Shown here one piece after another: positions 51,181 to 60,617 of a DNA stretch of 64,000 bases. Made by a program: the position numbers and the translations under genes. The notes beneath the pieces were generated by a model that was not told where the DNA came from, made no database searches, and worked only from the letters and a program-made list of their open reading frames with translations. Within the stretch, counting starts at the first letter, position 1. Each line of letters begins with the position of its first letter. This DNA is from Actinomycetospora endophytica (GTDB lineage: Bacteria; Actinomycetota; Actinomycetes; Mycobacteriales; Pseudonocardiaceae). Location: the NCBI RefSeq assembly GCF_021026375.1, contig NZ_JAJNDB010000003.1:248001-312000 (forward strand). Reading direction: 5' to 3'.

Positions 51181-52257
51181 TCAGGTGGACGGGCGACGCC
51201 GGGCCGGGGGCTCGCAGCAGCCGGGCGCGCAGAGCGTCCCGTTGCACCCGACCCCACCCCGTGGGCCGGTCCCGCACGCCCGCGGCTCGGCCCCGGACAC
51301 CTGCTCGGCGATGAGCTCGACGATCATGCGGATGAAGCGCGGGTCGGAACCGGCGCTGGCCGCCCGCGCCATCCGCACCCCGAGCTCCCCGGCCTGCTCG
51401 GCGAGCTCGGTGTCGAGGTCGAAAGCCACCTCGACGTGGTCGGAGACGAATCCGACGGGGCTCACGACGACATCCGTGACCCCCTTGCCGGCGAGCGCCT
51501 CCACGTGGTCCTCGATCTGCGGGTCGAGCCACGGGATCTGCGGCGGGCCGGAGCGCGACTGCCAGACCTGGTCGTAGTCGCCGACCCCGACCTCGCCCGC
51601 GACCAGCCGGGCGGCCTCCCCGACCTGGCGCGAGTAGCGGTGCCCGCCCTCCTCGGGCGGACCCGCCGTCTCGTCGGCCGAGACGGGGATCGAGTGGGCG
51701 GTGAACACGAGCCGGGCGTCGTGGCCCTCGTCGAGGGTCTCCCGCGCGGCCCGCACCCCGTCGGCCACCGACGCCACGAACAGCGGGTGGTCGTAGAAGT
51801 GGCGCAGCTTGGTGAGGTCGGGCACGAGGGCCTCGTCGCCGAGCCGCTCGATCGCCGCGGCGCGGGCCCGGGCGATGTCCTCGTGGTACTGCCGGCAGGC
51901 CGAGTAGCCGCCGTAGGCGCTGGTGGCGAAGACCAGGGCGTTCCGGACGCCGTCCTGGGCCATCTCGGTGACGGTGTCCTCGGCGAACGGGTGCCAGTTG
52001 CGGTTGCCGAAGTAGACCGGCAGGTCGTACCCGGCCGCGTCCAGCTCCCGGCGCAGCGCCGCGATCATCTCGCGGTTCAGGCCGTTGATCGGGGACATGC
52101 CGCCGAAGTGGTGGTAGTGCTCCTCGACCTCGTCGAGGCGCTCGGGCGGCACGTTGCGGCCGCGCACGACGTTCTCGAGGAACGGTCGCACCTCGTCGGG
52201 CGCCTCCGGACCGCCGAAGGAGAGGACGAGGACGGCGTCGACGGGATTCGTGCTCAC
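51181..52257 (-). CDS. hemH: Ferrochelatase (coproporphyrin III type) with Cys-rich C-terminus
   Basis: 358 residues. Inserts iron into the porphyrin; actinobacterial enzymes act on coproporphyrin III. Catalytic His in FTAHSIP and the [11 protein letters not shown] acidic motif are present, with [17 protein letters not shown] at the start. The C-terminus has Cys in [22 protein letters not shown], as in actinobacterial ferrochelatases that bind a [2Fe-2S] cluster. GTG 52257. In relatives it directly follows inhA; here about 4.7 kb of other genes intervene. Confidence 0.95.
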   Translation of the reverse strand: MSTNPVDAVLVLSFGGPEAPDEVRPFLENVVRGRNVPPERLDEVEEHYHHFGGMSPINGLNREMIAALRRELDAAGYDLPVYFGNRNWHPFAEDTVTEMAQDGVRNALVFATSAYGGYSACRQYHEDIARARAAAIERLGDEALVPDLTKLRHFYDHPLFVASVADGVRAARETLDEGHDARLVFTAHSIPVSADETAGPPEEGGHRYSRQVGEAARLVAGEVGVGDYDQVWQSRSGPPQIPWLDPQIEDHVEALAGKGVTDVVVSPVGFVSDHVEVAFDLDTELAEQAGELGVRMARAASAGSDPRFIRMIVELIAEQVSGAEPRACGTGPRGGVGCNGTLCAPGCCEPPARRRPST

Positions 52258-52398
52258 CCCACCATGGTTCCCCGCCCGGCGCGGCCTGCCACGTGTGACC
52301 CCGAACTGCTCCGAATGGCCTATCCCCTGTGTGGGTGATCGGCTTTACCTTCTCATGACGGCGCCGAGGGGGGCTTGGGCCGCTGGGGGGAACGTGGG

Positions 52399-53097
52399 AT
52401 GGACGATCTCATCGGTGTGCCCGTGGTCGGGCAGCCCGTGGTGTACGCGGCCGGCTTCATCGCCCTGCTGCTGGTCGTGTTCACCGGCTCGTGGGCAGGG
52501 TCGCTCGTGACGTTGGCGCACGAGGGTGGGCACGCGCTGACGAGCGTTCTCGCTCTACGGGGGCTGTATGGCGTGCACTTGGAGGACGGCGGCGGTGGGT
52601 TCACGCGGTTCGGAGGAGGTTGGGGTGCCTCCCTCTACGTGATCTACCCGGCGGGGTATCTCACCCCGCCCCTGCTGGGACTCGGCGGTGCCGCGGTGCT
52701 CGTCGACGGCAACGCGTGGGGCGTCCTCGTCGGGGCGGTGGTGATCCTCGCGGTCTCGTTCCTGGTCGCCGCCAATGCCCTGGCGAACGTCGTCGCGGCG
52801 GTCGCGTCGGTCGGCGTCATCGCGGCGCTCGTGTGGGGCCCGGCCACGCTGCAGGTCGCCCTCGCCGTGGTCGTCGTCTGGTGGCTCCTCCTCGGCGGGG
52901 TCCGCTCGACGGTGAGGATGGGCCGGAGCTCTGACTCCGACGCAGGGGTGATGTCCCGACTCACCCTCATCCCGCCGATCATCTGGCAGGCGTTCTGGGT
53001 CACCGTCGCCCTCGTCTGTCTCTACGCCGGTGGCCGTCTCCTGCTCGTCGGCACCGCCTGGCCTCCCGGGGTCTGGCCGTTCGGCCTCCCCGCCTGA
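52399..53097 (+). CDS. M50 family membrane metallopeptidase
   Basis: 232 residues, about six hydrophobic helices. HEGGH at 41-45 is the HExxH zinc site within the second helix (VTLAHEGGHAL). The second M50 motif is less certain: the stretch ANALANVVAA replaces the usual NxxPxxxxDG. It resembles the short M50B actinobacterial proteins. ATG 52399; the leader contains GGGGGGA (52384-52391) and TACCTT (52346-52351) as possible -10. First gene of the accessory block between hemH and inhA; its stop is 2 bases from the convergent SnoaL gene. Confidence 0.82.
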   Translation: MDDLIGVPVVGQPVVYAAGFIALLLVVFTGSWAGSLVTLAHEGGHALTSVLALRGLYGVHLEDGGGGFTRFGGGWGASLYVIYPAGYLTPPLLGLGGAAVLVDGNAWGVLVGAVVILAVSFLVAANALANVVAAVASVGVIAALVWGPATLQVALAVVVVWWLLLGGVRSTVRMGRSSDSDAGVMSRLTLIPPIIWQAFWVTVALVCLYAGGRLLLVGTAWPPGVWPFGLPA

Positions 53098-53099
53098 CC

Positions 53100-53882
53100 T
53101 CAGCCGTCCGCGGCCGGGAACGACAGGTGCTGGTGGACCATCTGCCACTCCCCTTCACGCCGCTCGAAGACCCGCGTCGCGCGTGACCGGACCTCCGCCC
53201 CGTCGGCGACGACGCGGTCGATCCCCCACGCCACCGCCAGGTCCCCGTCGGCGCGCACCCGCAGGTCGGGAACGTCGAACGTGATCGGGCCGGCGGAGGA
53301 CTCCAGTCCGGTCCGACACACCTCGCGGACCGCGTCGACGCCCTCGTAGCTCAGCGGACCGGCGTGCTCGTAGGAGACGACGTCCGGGGCGATGTTCGCC
53401 ATCATCCCGTCGAGGTCCTCGGCCGCGGTCTGCTCGAACCACTGCTGGTGCACCGCGCGCACCTCGTCGACCGAGGTCTCCTCGGCGCCGCTGTGATCGG
53501 CGAACGAGTGGTGCTCGTGCGCGACGACCCACCGGCCGTCGTCACGCCGGAGCCCGAGGGTGAGGCGCAGCCGCCGGTCCGGGGCGCGCTCGAGCTCCGC
53601 CTGTGTCCCACAGCGCAGCAGCGCGTGCGCGAAGGCGACGTCGGTGCCCGCCGTCACCTCGAGCGAGACGATCTCGAAGCTCGCTCCCGACGCCTGCCAG
53701 TCGAAGAACCCCGGCCAGGTCTCCTCGTAGTCCGCGATCCCCCGGACGCCGTCCTCCGGGGGCGGGACGTCGAACATGACGATGTCGGGTGCGTGGTCGG
53801 CGAGGACGCCGGCCATGTCACCGGTGTGGACGGCCGCCGCCCACCGTTCGATCAGCTCGCGGATCCGCTGCTCGTCGTCCAT
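53100..53882 (-). CDS. Tandem SnoaL/NTF2-like domain protein
   Basis: 260 residues in two homologous NTF2-like halves. Domain 1 (about 1-130): RIRELIERWAAAVHTGD, ending RWVVAHEHHSF. Domain 2 (about 138-260): VRAVHQQWFEQTAAEDLDG, ending EWQMVHQHLSF. Both halves keep the terminal H-x-H strand of ketosteroid-isomerase-like proteins. Single-domain proteins normally dimerise, so this is a covalent dimer. ATG 53882 has GGAGG 7 bases upstream. Role unknown; convergent with M50, divergent from the LAL regulator. Confidence 0.88.
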   Translation of the reverse strand: MDDEQRIRELIERWAAAVHTGDMAGVLADHAPDIVMFDVPPPEDGVRGIADYEETWPGFFDWQASGASFEIVSLEVTAGTDVAFAHALLRCGTQAELERAPDRRLRLTLGLRRDDGRWVVAHEHHSFADHSGAEETSVDEVRAVHQQWFEQTAAEDLDGMMANIAPDVVSYEHAGPLSYEGVDAVREVCRTGLESSAGPITFDVPDLRVRADGDLAVAWGIDRVVADGAEVRSRATRVFERREGEWQMVHQHLSFPAADG

Positions 53883-54146
53883 GGCATCGCCTCCGTCTCG
53901 GATGGACGGATGAAACCAGGAACCCGGCATTCCGGGCGAGCCTCGATGTCCCGACTGCCCGGCCCGACCATCCCCCCACATCGGTCGGGCCGGGCCCCGC
54001 TCCCCCCGGGCCTCACCGCGGCGCGGACCACCGCCCGGTACCCCTACGACGGTCGGTCCGTCCCGTCCGCTCCGAGTGCGACGATCCGCGCTACGGCACT
54101 CGGGGGGATCCGGAGAATCCCTGGTCGTCGCCCTCGTCGATCCGCC

Positions 54147-54152
54147 TACGGT
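54147..54152 (+). promoter_or_regulatory. -10 hexamer of the LAL regulator
   Basis: TACGGT, exactly 7 bases before GTG 54160; decides the start and predicts a leaderless mRNA. Confidence 0.55.
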
Positions 54153-54159
54153 CGGTCGG

Positions 54160-56913
54160 GTGGAGGGCCGCGAGGAGGAAAGACGGTCGATCCGTGCCCT
54201 TCTCGACGAGGCCCGGACGGGCCATGCGGGCATCCTCGGGTTCCGAGGTGCGGCTGGTACCGGGAAGACCACGCTGTGCGACGACGCGTTGGTCGCCGCG
54301 ACCGACATGACCGTGCTGTCCCTCTGCGGGGTCGAGAGCGAACGGGACCTCCCGCTCGCGGCGCTGCTCGCCTTGCTGCGTCCCCTGGACGAGTTCGTCG
54401 ACGATCTCCCCGGTGCGCAGCGCGCGGTGGCCGGAGCGTTGCTCGAGGGCGTCGGCTCCCAGGTCGGGGACTCCTTCGCCCTCGGCGCCACCTGCCTGGC
54501 CTTGCTCGCCGTCGCTGCCGAGAAGGAGCCGTTGCTCGTGATCGTCGACGACCTGCAATGGGTCGACGAGGTGTCCGGCCGCGCGATGGCCTTCGCCTTC
54601 CGACGCCTTGCGCGGGACGCGGTCGCCGTGCTCCTCGCCTCTCGGGAGACCGAGCCCGACGACGGGCGCCCCGACCCCCTGCCCGGCCCGTGGCCGTGGA
54701 CCGAGCTCGGCGGCCTCGACGCCGACCAGTGCACCCGCCTGCTCGGCGCCAACGGGGTCGCGCCCGCCGTCGCGGACCGGCTGTGCGTGCTCTGCGCCGG
54801 CAACCCGCTGGCCCTGCTCGAGGTGGCCGACGGGCTGACCGTGGCGCAGCGCCTCGGGACGGTCCCGCTCCCCGACCCGGTGCCGCTCGGTCCGCGCGGG
54901 ACGGCAGCCATCGGCCGGCGTCTGGCCGGGCTGCCCGCGGACTGTGTTGAGGCGCTCGTCGTCCTGGCCGTCGGCGGGGACGCTGACCTGCCGGACCACG
55001 CGCGGGCTCTCTCGGCTCGCGGGACGGAACCGACGGTGCTCGTCGCGGCCGAGCGAGCTGGGGTGGTCCGGGTGGACAGCGGGCTGCCCCGTTTCGCACA
55101 CCCACTGCTGCGCTCGGCCGTCATCAGCCTCGCGAACCCGGCGATGCGACGGCGGGCGCACGCGGCGTGGGCCGAACTGGACGGCGTTCCCGTGGGACGA
55201 CGCGCGCGCCACCTCGCTGCTGCCACCGTCGGGGCGTCAGAAGAGGTCGCTGCCGCGCTCGAAGAGGCAGCCGACGTGGCTGCTGAGCGCGGCGGGGTGG
55301 CCGCGGGGGTCGACGCGCTGGTCCAGGCCGCGCTCGTGTCGCCGGAGCCGTCCGCGAGGGCGCGCCGTCGCCTCCGGGCTGCGGAAGGCGCGTTCCTCGC
55401 CGGTCGGCGTGAGCTCGCTCAGGAGCTGGTGAGTTCCGTGCTCGCCGAGGAGGCCCCGACGCTCGATCCGGCGCCGGCGGGTCTACGGGATCAGGCGCTC
55501 GCCCTGGACGCCTCGCTGAGGGTGTGGACGACGGAGGTGGGCGACGCCAGAGCAGTTGTCACGCCAGTCATCGATCGGCTGGCCGGACCAGCTCCGGAAC
55601 TCGCTGCGCTACTCGGTGTTCAACTCGTCATCACAATGTGGAGTGCGGGCGAGACTCGAGCCAGGATCGATCTCTGCCACCGCATCCGCGCGCTTGCCAT
55701 CGAAGACCCTGCGCTCAGGCATCTCGTTGAGTTCACCGATGCGACGTTCTCTCTGGCCAACTGCGACCCCGGCCCGACGCGAGAGATGTTGTGTGGAGGC
55801 GACCCCGCCTCGTGGCGAGACGAGTTGCTCCGGCGATATCCCGCGTACTACACGGGCCTACACCATTGGTGGCGCTGGACGGATCGCATCGATCAGGGTC
55901 GTTTCGAGATCGAAGCGCACATCGCGGACGCACGCCGCCGCATGGCGACCACCTTGCTGCCTCACCCGCTGATGCTTCGCGCGGATATCCACTTCGAGAC
56001 CGGGGAGATCGCGCGAAGCCGCGCCGATCTCACCGAGGCGATCGGACTGTGCGAAGAGACCGGCCAGGACGGCTTGCTTGGCTACGCCCATGCCTTGAGG
56101 GGTAAGGCCGCCGCCCTCGAGGGCGATGAGTCACTCGCACGAACTGAGGCCGAGCTCGCTCTGGAAATTGCACGCCGGAGTGGCCTCCGCCCGATCACGT
56201 TCTTCGCACACCACACGCTGGGGCTGCTCGAGCTCGGGCTCGGCCGCCCAGGGGAGGCTGCTCGGCATCTGGCATTCCTTCGCACAACAGCTCTCGATCT
56301 CGGCTCTCATCACCCCAAGTCCGTCCCCTGGCACGCCGACCACGTGGAGGCCCTGCTCGGCGCCGGCCGCCGCGACGAGGCCGCCGTCGTCTCCGCGGAG
56401 CTCGCCGCCGACGCGGAACGGTGCGACAGCGCCTGGGCTCGCGCGGTCGCCCTCGGTACCGAGGCGCGCGTCGCTCCCGATGACCAGGCCGACGGGAAGC
56501 TGGAACAGGCGATCGACGCCCAGGAGGGAATGCCCCTCGAGCAGGCCCGCACGCGTCTCTTCCTCGGCGAGCACCGCCGTCGTCATGGTCGGGTCCGCGA
56601 CGCGCGCGACCCCCTGGCGGCCGCCGCCGCGACCTTCGCCGGCGCCGGCGTCCTCCCGTGGGCACGGCGAGCCGACGCGGAACTGCGGGCCGCGGGCGGA
56701 CGTGCGGCGACGACGCCCGCTCCTGACCTCGGAGGCCTCACCGACCGCGAGCTGCAGATCTGCCTCGCCGTCGCCGACGGTGCGACGAACAAGGAGGTCG
56801 GCGCGGCGCTCTTCCTGTCCCGGAAGACCGTCGAGTACCACCTCGGCAACGCCTTCCGGAAGCTCGGCGTCACGAGCCGGGCACAGCTCGTCCGGCTCGT
56901 GGCCGCCCGGTGA
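54160..56913 (+). CDS. LuxR-family large ATP-binding regulator (LAL)
   Basis: 917 residues. MalT-like STAND architecture: N-terminal NTPase with Walker A GAAGTGKT (30-37) and Walker B LLVIVDDLQWVDE, a long helical TPR-like sensor, and C-terminal LuxR HTH (GGLTDRELQICLAVADGATN, then SRKTVEYHLGNAFRKLG). Likely an activator that oligomerises on ligand binding. GTG 54160 is set by a -10 at 54147-54152. The middle part (about 55500-56300) is visibly less GC-rich than both ends. It ends 3 bases before the convergent inhA gene. Target genes are not known; the tandem SnoaL gene is the nearest divergent one. Confidence 0.93.
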   Translation: MEGREEERRSIRALLDEARTGHAGILGFRGAAGTGKTTLCDDALVAATDMTVLSLCGVESERDLPLAALLALLRPLDEFVDDLPGAQRAVAGALLEGVGSQVGDSFALGATCLALLAVAAEKEPLLVIVDDLQWVDEVSGRAMAFAFRRLARDAVAVLLASRETEPDDGRPDPLPGPWPWTELGGLDADQCTRLLGANGVAPAVADRLCVLCAGNPLALLEVADGLTVAQRLGTVPLPDPVPLGPRGTAAIGRRLAGLPADCVEALVVLAVGGDADLPDHARALSARGTEPTVLVAAERAGVVRVDSGLPRFAHPLLRSAVISLANPAMRRRAHAAWAELDGVPVGRRARHLAAATVGASEEVAAALEEAADVAAERGGVAAGVDALVQAALVSPEPSARARRRLRAAEGAFLAGRRELAQELVSSVLAEEAPTLDPAPAGLRDQALALDASLRVWTTEVGDARAVVTPVIDRLAGPAPELAALLGVQLVITMWSAGETRARIDLCHRIRALAIEDPALRHLVEFTDATFSLANCDPGPTREMLCGGDPASWRDELLRRYPAYYTGLHHWWRWTDRIDQGRFEIEAHIADARRRMATTLLPHPLMLRADIHFETGEIARSRADLTEAIGLCEETGQDGLLGYAHALRGKAAALEGDESLARTEAELALEIARRSGLRPITFFAHHTLGLLELGLGRPGEAARHLAFLRTTALDLGSHHPKSVPWHADHVEALLGAGRRDEAAVVSAELAADAERCDSAWARAVALGTEARVAPDDQADGKLEQAIDAQEGMPLEQARTRLFLGEHRRRHGRVRDARDPLAAAAATFAGAGVLPWARRADAELRAAGGRAATTPAPDLGGLTDRELQICLAVADGATNKEVGAALFLSRKTVEYHLGNAFRKLGVTSRAQLVRLVAAR

Positions 56914-56916
56914 GGC

Positions 56917-57684
56917 TCAGACGCCGACCGCGTGGAACCCGCCGTCGGCGTGCACCATCTCGCCGGTGGTCGACGGCAGCCAGTCCGAGAGCAGCGCGCA
57001 GGCGGTCTTCGCGACCGGCGTCGGGTCGGTGAGGTCCCAGCCCAGCGGCGCGCGGTCGGTCCAGGCCTGCTCGAACGACGCGAAGCCCGGGATCGAGTTC
57101 GCGGCCATCGTCTTGATCGGGCCGGCGGCCACCAGATTGACGCGGATGCCGTCCGGGCCGAGGTCGCGCGCGAGGTAGCGCGTGGTGGACTCGAGGGCGG
57201 ACTTCGCGACGCCCATCCAGTCGTAGGACGGCCACGCGACGGTGTTGTCGAAGTCCATCCCGACGATCGACGACCCGCGCGAGAGCAGCGGGCGGCAGGC
57301 GACCGCGAGCGACTTCAGCGAGAACGCCGAGACCTCGATCGCCGTCGAGACGTCGGACCATTCCGCGCTGAGGAAGGCCCCCTCGCCCAGGGCGCCGGCC
57401 GGGGCGAAGGCGATCGAGTGCAGCACCCCGTCGAGACCGTCGACGTGCTCGCGCACCTGGTCGGCCAGCCCGTCGAGGTGCTCCTGGTTCTGCACGTCGA
57501 GCTCGATGACGGGAGCGGGCTCGGGCAGGCGCTGCGCGATCCGCTTCACCAGCGAGAGCCGGCCGAACCCGGTGACGACCAGCGTCGCGCCCGCCTCCTG
57601 CGCCGCCTTGGCGACGTGGAACGCGATCGACGCGTCGGTGATGATCCCGGTGACCAGGATGCGCTTGCCTTCCAACAGCCCCAC
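56917..57684 (-). CDS. inhA: NADH-dependent enoyl-ACP reductase (InhA type)
   Basis: 255 residues. Last step of FAS-II elongation: reduction of the trans-2 enoyl-ACP with NADH. InhA-type SDR with GIITDASIAFHVAKAAQ at the nucleotide end, and the Y-x6-K active site in YDWMGVAKSAL. The N-terminus MGLLEGKRILVTGI is as in mycobacterial InhA, so the isoniazid/triclosan target family. GTG 57684 follows AAGGA. Operon with fabG 30 bases upstream. Confidence 0.95.
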   Translation of the reverse strand: MGLLEGKRILVTGIITDASIAFHVAKAAQEAGATLVVTGFGRLSLVKRIAQRLPEPAPVIELDVQNQEHLDGLADQVREHVDGLDGVLHSIAFAPAGALGEGAFLSAEWSDVSTAIEVSAFSLKSLAVACRPLLSRGSSIVGMDFDNTVAWPSYDWMGVAKSALESTTRYLARDLGPDGIRVNLVAAGPIKTMAANSIPGFASFEQAWTDRAPLGWDLTDPTPVAKTACALLSDWLPSTTGEMVHADGGFHAVGV

Positions 57685-57714
57685 GAAGGTTCCTTCCGGT
57701 TGATGATGAGGGAC

Positions 57715-58458
<744 letters not shown>

Positions 58459-58499
58459 CTATCGGCTACCCCCTGGTAGCGCCGAGGAGGCGGGCCAGA

Positions 58500-59468
58500 T
58501 CACGGGAGTCGGGCACCGAGCGCGAACGCCGCCCCCAGACCGATCACGACGAGGATCGTCCCGGCCATGAGCCAGTCGCTCCCGGTGTCGACCTCCTGCG
58601 ACTCGTAGCCGATCTGCTCGCGCAGCGTGTCGTAGGTGGCGCGCAGGTCCTGTTGGCTCGCCGCCTTGGAGAAGTCGCCGCCGGACCGTCGCGCGATCTC
58701 CTGCATGTCGGAGTCGGCCACCGCGACCGGCACCGGCCGCCCCTCGATCTCGATCTCGCCGTAGTCGGTGCCGAAGGAGATCGCCGAGATCGGCACGCCC
58801 TGCTGCTTGGCCTGGTCGGCGGCGGTGAACGCGCCGCGCGGGGCCTCGAGGTCGGACGGGATGGTCTGCTTGCCGTCCGAGAGCAGGATGATCCGCCCCG
58901 GCGGCGGCTGCTCGGGGCCCTGGATCTGGGTCGCGACGGACCGGATCGAGGCCAGCGACGCCTGGATCGCCTCACCGGTCGCGGTCGACTCGGCGAGCTG
59001 CAGCGTCGAGATCGCGCGCTTGACGGTGTCGCGGTCCCGGGTGGGCGACACGAGCACCGTCGCGGTCCCGGCGAACGACACCAGGCCCAGGTTGATCCCC
59101 GGCGGCAGCTGGTCGACGAACTCGGTGGCCGCCTGCTCGGCGGTCTGCAGCCGGCTGGGGCTCACGTCGGTGGCCCGCATCGAGAGCGACACGTCGATCG
59201 CGAGCATGACGGTGGCGCGGTTGCGCGGCACCTGCTCGGTGGTCAGCGGCCCGGCGAGCGCGACGACGAGGCAGGTCAGCGCCACCAGGATCAGCGCGAT
59301 CGGGACGTGGCGGAGCTTCCCCGGCCGCTTCGGCGCGATCTTCTCCAGGACGCCGAGGTTGGTGAAGCGCATCGTGTTGCGGCGACGACGGCGCTCGTTC
59401 CAGACGTAGGCCGCGGCGAGGGCGACGACGACGAGGAGGGCGAGCAGCCACCACGGGTGCGAGAACAC
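58500..59468 (-). CDS. vWA domain membrane protein (BatA-like, MoxR locus 2)
   Basis: 322 residues. Two N-terminal helices (WWLLALLVVVALAAAYV and IALILVALTCLVVALAG), a von Willebrand A domain with MIDAS DVSLS in MLAIDVSLSMRATD, then a C-terminal helix (MAGTILVVIGLGAAFALG). Works with MoxR and DUF58 upstream, likely in envelope protein maturation. GTG 59468 follows the DUF58 stop by 6 bases. Confidence 0.93.
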   Translation of the reverse strand: MFSHPWWLLALLVVVALAAAYVWNERRRRRNTMRFTNLGVLEKIAPKRPGKLRHVPIALILVALTCLVVALAGPLTTEQVPRNRATVMLAIDVSLSMRATDVSPSRLQTAEQAATEFVDQLPPGINLGLVSFAGTATVLVSPTRDRDTVKRAISTLQLAESTATGEAIQASLASIRSVATQIQGPEQPPPGRIILLSDGKQTIPSDLEAPRGAFTAADQAKQQGVPISAISFGTDYGEIEIEGRPVPVAVADSDMQEIARRSGGDFSKAASQQDLRATYDTLREQIGYESQEVDTGSDWLMAGTILVVIGLGAAFALGARLP

Positions 59469-59474
59469 TGGGGA

Positions 59475-60617
59475 TCAGCTCCTCCCGGCGCGGAGCCCGG
59501 AGAGCACCCCGGCCCCGGACACCGCCGTCGTTCCCTGCCCCGACCAGCCCCGTTTGCGCGCGACCACGAAGCGCACCATGTCGGCGATCCAGTCGCGGTC
59601 GGTCCGCAGCCGCAGGTGCCCCGCCCCCGCGCCCCGCAGCGCCGTCGCGACCCGGTCGCGGTGGGCCGCGGCCTCGGCGGCGAAGCGGCGCCGCAGCGTC
59701 GGGGTGGTGGTCACCTCGCGGGAGTGCCCGGATTCGGGGTCGGCCAGTACGACCGTCCCGACGTCGGGCAGCTCCTCGTCCCGCTCGTCCCCCACCTCGA
59801 TGGCCAGCACCTCGTGGCGCATCGCGAGGCCGCGCAGGGAGCGGTCCCAGTCGACGTCGCCGAGGAAGTCCGAGATCACGACGGCGAGCCCCCGACGGCG
59901 GGGTGGGTTGCGCAGCGCCTCCAGGGCGCCGACGAGATCGCCGCGGGTGCCCTCCGGGGCGCGCGGGGTCGCCGCGATCCGGCGCATCAGCCCGTGGGCG
60001 TGCTCGGTGCCGCCGCGCGCCGGCAGGCGGACGAGATCCTGTCCCGTGGCCACGATCGCCCCGACCCGGTTCCCGCCGCCGCGCGTGAGGTGCACGACCG
60101 CCGCGCACGCCGCGACCGCGAGGTCGCGCTTCTCGCAGCCGCCGGTGCCGAAGTCCAGGCTCGGCGAGAGGTCGACGACGAGCCACGTCTCCAGCTCGCG
60201 GTCGGCGATCGTCTCGCGGATGTGCGGCTCGGAGGTGCGGGCGGTGACCGACCAGTCCATGCGGCGCACGTCGTCGCCCGGCTGGTAGACCCGCGCGTCG
60301 CCGGCCTCCGACCCCGGGCCCGGCACGAGCCCGAGGTGGTTGCCCTGCAGCAGCCCGTCGAGGCGCCGCCGGACGGTGAGCTCGAGGGTGCGCAGCGCCG
60401 CGTCGAGGTGCTCGCTGCCCGGCGCGAGGCTCGGCGGGTGCGGCTCGGCGCCCCGGCCCTCGCGCGGCGGCCGCCCCGCACGGTCAGCGGCGCCAGACCC
60501 GCCGTCGGAACCTCCGGGTTCCGACTCGTCGTGGTCCTCGCCCTCCCCCGCGACGCCGAGGCGCCCGAGGAGCTTCGGCCACCACGACACCCGCGCGGGG
60601 TCCTCGTCGCCGCTCAC
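59475..60617 (-). CDS. DUF58 domain-containing protein (MoxR locus 2)
   Basis: 380 residues, no transmembrane helix, unlike the DUF58 protein of locus 1. N-terminal ~80 residues are charged and disordered. The core has YQPGDDVRRMDWSVTARTSEP and vWA-like VVDLSPSLDFG with DxSxS. GTG 60617 overlaps the MoxR stop as GTGA. Rv1480-like by position. Confidence 0.92.
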   Translation of the reverse strand: MSGDEDPARVSWWPKLLGRLGVAGEGEDHDESEPGGSDGGSGAADRAGRPPREGRGAEPHPPSLAPGSEHLDAALRTLELTVRRRLDGLLQGNHLGLVPGPGSEAGDARVYQPGDDVRRMDWSVTARTSEPHIRETIADRELETWLVVDLSPSLDFGTGGCEKRDLAVAACAAVVHLTRGGGNRVGAIVATGQDLVRLPARGGTEHAHGLMRRIAATPRAPEGTRGDLVGALEALRNPPRRRGLAVVISDFLGDVDWDRSLRGLAMRHEVLAIEVGDERDEELPDVGTVVLADPESGHSREVTTTPTLRRRFAAEAAAHRDRVATALRGAGAGHLRLRTDRDWIADMVRFVVARKRGWSGQGTTAVSGAGVLSGLRAGRS

